From CAXBDP01 sp963974465 (GTDB lineage: Bacteria; Bacteroidota; Bacteroidia; Cytophagales; Cyclobacteriaceae): 64,000 nucleotides of DNA. The position numbers and the translations under genes are program-made. The stretch lies in assembly GCA_049340005.1 (NCBI GenBank), contig JBMPIY010000007.1; one strand, given 5' to 3'. Shown here one piece after another: positions 62,958 through 64,000 of the stretch. The notes beneath the pieces were generated by a model. That model did not search any database and had not been told where the DNA came from. It saw only the letters and a program-made list of their open reading frames with translations. The stretch's first letter is position 1; the number at the start of each line of letters is the position of its first letter.

Positions 62958-63590
62958 ATGCAAGAAGAAATTCCAAAGGACACATATTTCACCATTTCAG
63001 ACCCTACCGAAGGTTTATACAAAGACAAAGGCAGTAAATTCCTTGCTTATGCCTTTCCTGTTGCAAATGAGGATGATATAAAGGAACGATTAGAGGAACT
63101 TAGAAAAAAGCATTACGATGCGCGTCATCATTGCTATGCCTGGATATTGGGAATGGATGCTGAAAACTTTCGAGCAAATGATGATGGAGAACCGAATCAT
63201 TCGGCTGGTGATCCTATTCTCAATCAGATACGATCATTCGAATTGAGTGATGTGCTAGTGGTAGTAGTGCGCTATTTCGGAGGAACGAAGCTTGGTGTAA
63301 GCGGACTTATCCAAGCCTACAAAGAGGCTACAAGAGAAGCATTACAAATTGCTGAAAAGCAGGAGGTTATCCTCAAAACCAAGCTCAGCTTTCATTTCGA
63401 GTATGAAGCAATGAATGAGGTAATGCGAATCGTAAAAGATCTTGATTTGGAGGTTTTAGAACAAGATTTCAGACAAAGCTGTAAAATATATTGCCTTATC
63501 AGGAATGCATTAATTCCACAATTAGAAAGCCGCTTAAGCTATGTGCCAGGTCTCAATAGCTGGGAGTTAGAAGTTACAAATACAGATTGA
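62958..63590 (+). CDS. IMPACT/YigZ family protein
   Basis: 210 residues from the ATG at 62958; the open frame upstream is not protein-like. The UPF0029 domain is clear: KGSKFLAYAFPV, DARHHCYAW, NDDGEPNHSAGDPIL and VVVRYFGGTKLGVSGLIQAYKEA. The C-terminal half has the ferredoxin-like extension typical of bacterial YigZ. The family relates to eukaryotic IMPACT, a regulator of translation; the bacterial role is not settled. Confidence 0.92.
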   Translation: MQEEIPKDTYFTISDPTEGLYKDKGSKFLAYAFPVANEDDIKERLEELRKKHYDARHHCYAWILGMDAENFRANDDGEPNHSAGDPILNQIRSFELSDVLVVVVRYFGGTKLGVSGLIQAYKEATREALQIAEKQEVILKTKLSFHFEYEAMNEVMRIVKDLDLEVLEQDFRQSCKIYCLIRNALIPQLESRLSYVPGLNSWELEVTNTD

Positions 63591-63681
63591 CTTCTAAGAA
63601 ATAAGATAATCTATTTCCCTCTTTTACTGACCAATAAACAAATCCAAAAGCTTTGGTAGCTTAACTATCGAAACATCCTCT

Positions 63682-63733
63682 AAGAAAAATTAATACCCAA
63701 TTTTCATAGGTATTAATTTTTCTTTTATATTTG
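63682..63733 (+). promoter_or_regulatory. 16-bp inverted repeat and -7 box before padR
   Basis: A perfect inverted repeat (AAGAAAAATTAATACC, 11-base spacer, complement) covers 63682-63724. TATATTTG, matching TAnnTTTG, follows at 63726-63733, only 4 bp before the ATG. The repeat may be the PadR operator, or a terminator for the gene upstream; the box so close to the ATG suggests a leaderless transcript if it is used. Confidence 0.55.
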
Positions 63734-63737
63734 GGAT

Positions 63738-64000
63738 ATGGCAACGAATCAATTAATCAAGGGGAGCTTGACCACCATCATTCTGCAGCTCCTTTCTCAG
63801 CATAGTCAAATGTATGGCTACGAAATCACCCAAAAGGTGAAAGAACTTAGCATGGGAGAAATCAAAGTGACTGAGGGCGCACTTTATCCAGCATTGCACA
63901 AATTGGAAGCTGAAGGATTATTGGATACTTACACCGAAGTGGTGGACAATAGACTAAGGAAGTATTACAAACTAAGCCAAAAGGGAAAAGGTGTAGCCAA
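63738..64000 (+). CDS. PadR family transcriptional regulator (cut by window edge)
   Basis: The first 87 codons are inside the window, starting at ATG 63738. The winged helix is typical of PadR: LTTIILQLLSQHSQMYGYEI, TEGALYPALHKLEAEGLL and RKYYKLSQKGK. PadR regulators repress neighbouring, often membrane-related, genes and their own promoter. The target should lie just past the window end. Confidence 0.93.
   Translation, partial: MATNQLIKGSLTTIILQLLSQHSQMYGYEITQKVKELSMGEIKVTEGALYPALHKLEAEGLLDTYTEVVDNRLRKYYKLSQKGKGVA

Overview
The window is about 38% GC and comes from a member of the Bacteroidota, most likely Cytophagales (a Marivirga, Roseivirga or Fulvivirga-like marine bacterium). This placement is inferred from gene content: a single-chain PurL, a methylmalonyl-CoA epimerase next to thiL, TPR-histidine kinases, TAnnTTTG-type promoter boxes and an IMPACT/YigZ protein. 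No rRNA is present to confirm it. Most of the window is ordinary chromosome, interrupted by accessory DNA.

Layout. 1-5.5 kb: an operon on the minus strand for exporting and modifying a surface polysaccharide (Wzm/Wzt ABC exporter, FkbM methyltransferase, DRE-TIM aldolase, KdsB-like cytidylyltransferase cut by the window edge), with a four-helix-bundle protein and short GGAGGAT-type repeats between the two exporter genes. 6-8.5 kb: a small membrane protein, an AlbA_2/ATPase regulator, a MITE and tRNA-Gln. 8.7-31 kb: core genes, namely purL, a hydrolase, a tetR-tolC-adaptor-RND efflux operon, an M1 peptidase, a NYN-cold-shock fusion, a frameshifted sigma factor with its membrane partner, DoxX, EI24, rhodanese, an alanine symporter and a phosphoesterase.

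29.4-31.0 kb: an array of about 79-bp palindromic units around a REP-associated-type Y1 transposase gene. It is followed by prfB, which carries the classic +1 programmed frameshift. 32.2-41.8 kb: an accessory block downstream of prfB. It holds an OLD-like ATPase/TOPRIM protein with a nuclease-like partner, two alpha/beta hydrolases, a group II intron fragment, a broken LuxR regulator and a beta-lactamase-like hydrolase. Two 360-bp direct repeats in the block each contain a diverged copy of the last ~45 bp of prfB, which suggests repeated site-specific insertion at the prfB 3' end.

41.9-48.7 kb: core genes again (thiL, methylmalonyl-CoA epimerase, A-type Fe-S carrier, TPR metallopeptidase, RidA, XRE membrane regulator). 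48.7-50.6 kb: a second Y1 transposase inside a different palindromic array. 50.7-55 kb: a decayed PIN toxin and two histidine kinases. 55-61 kb: a second surface-glycan cluster (GT2, flippase, FkbM, GT4, WxcM-acyltransferase fusion) and an EamA permease. 61.7-64 kb: tandem repeats, DinB, YigZ and the start of a padR gene.

The most striking whole-window signal is the octamer GCGGGAGG. I count 29 copies on both strands, against well under one expected from base composition. Nearly all lie in core genes, and none lie in the first 9.5 kb or inside the two palindrome arrays. It may be a Chi-like, uptake-like or other genome-wide architecture motif.
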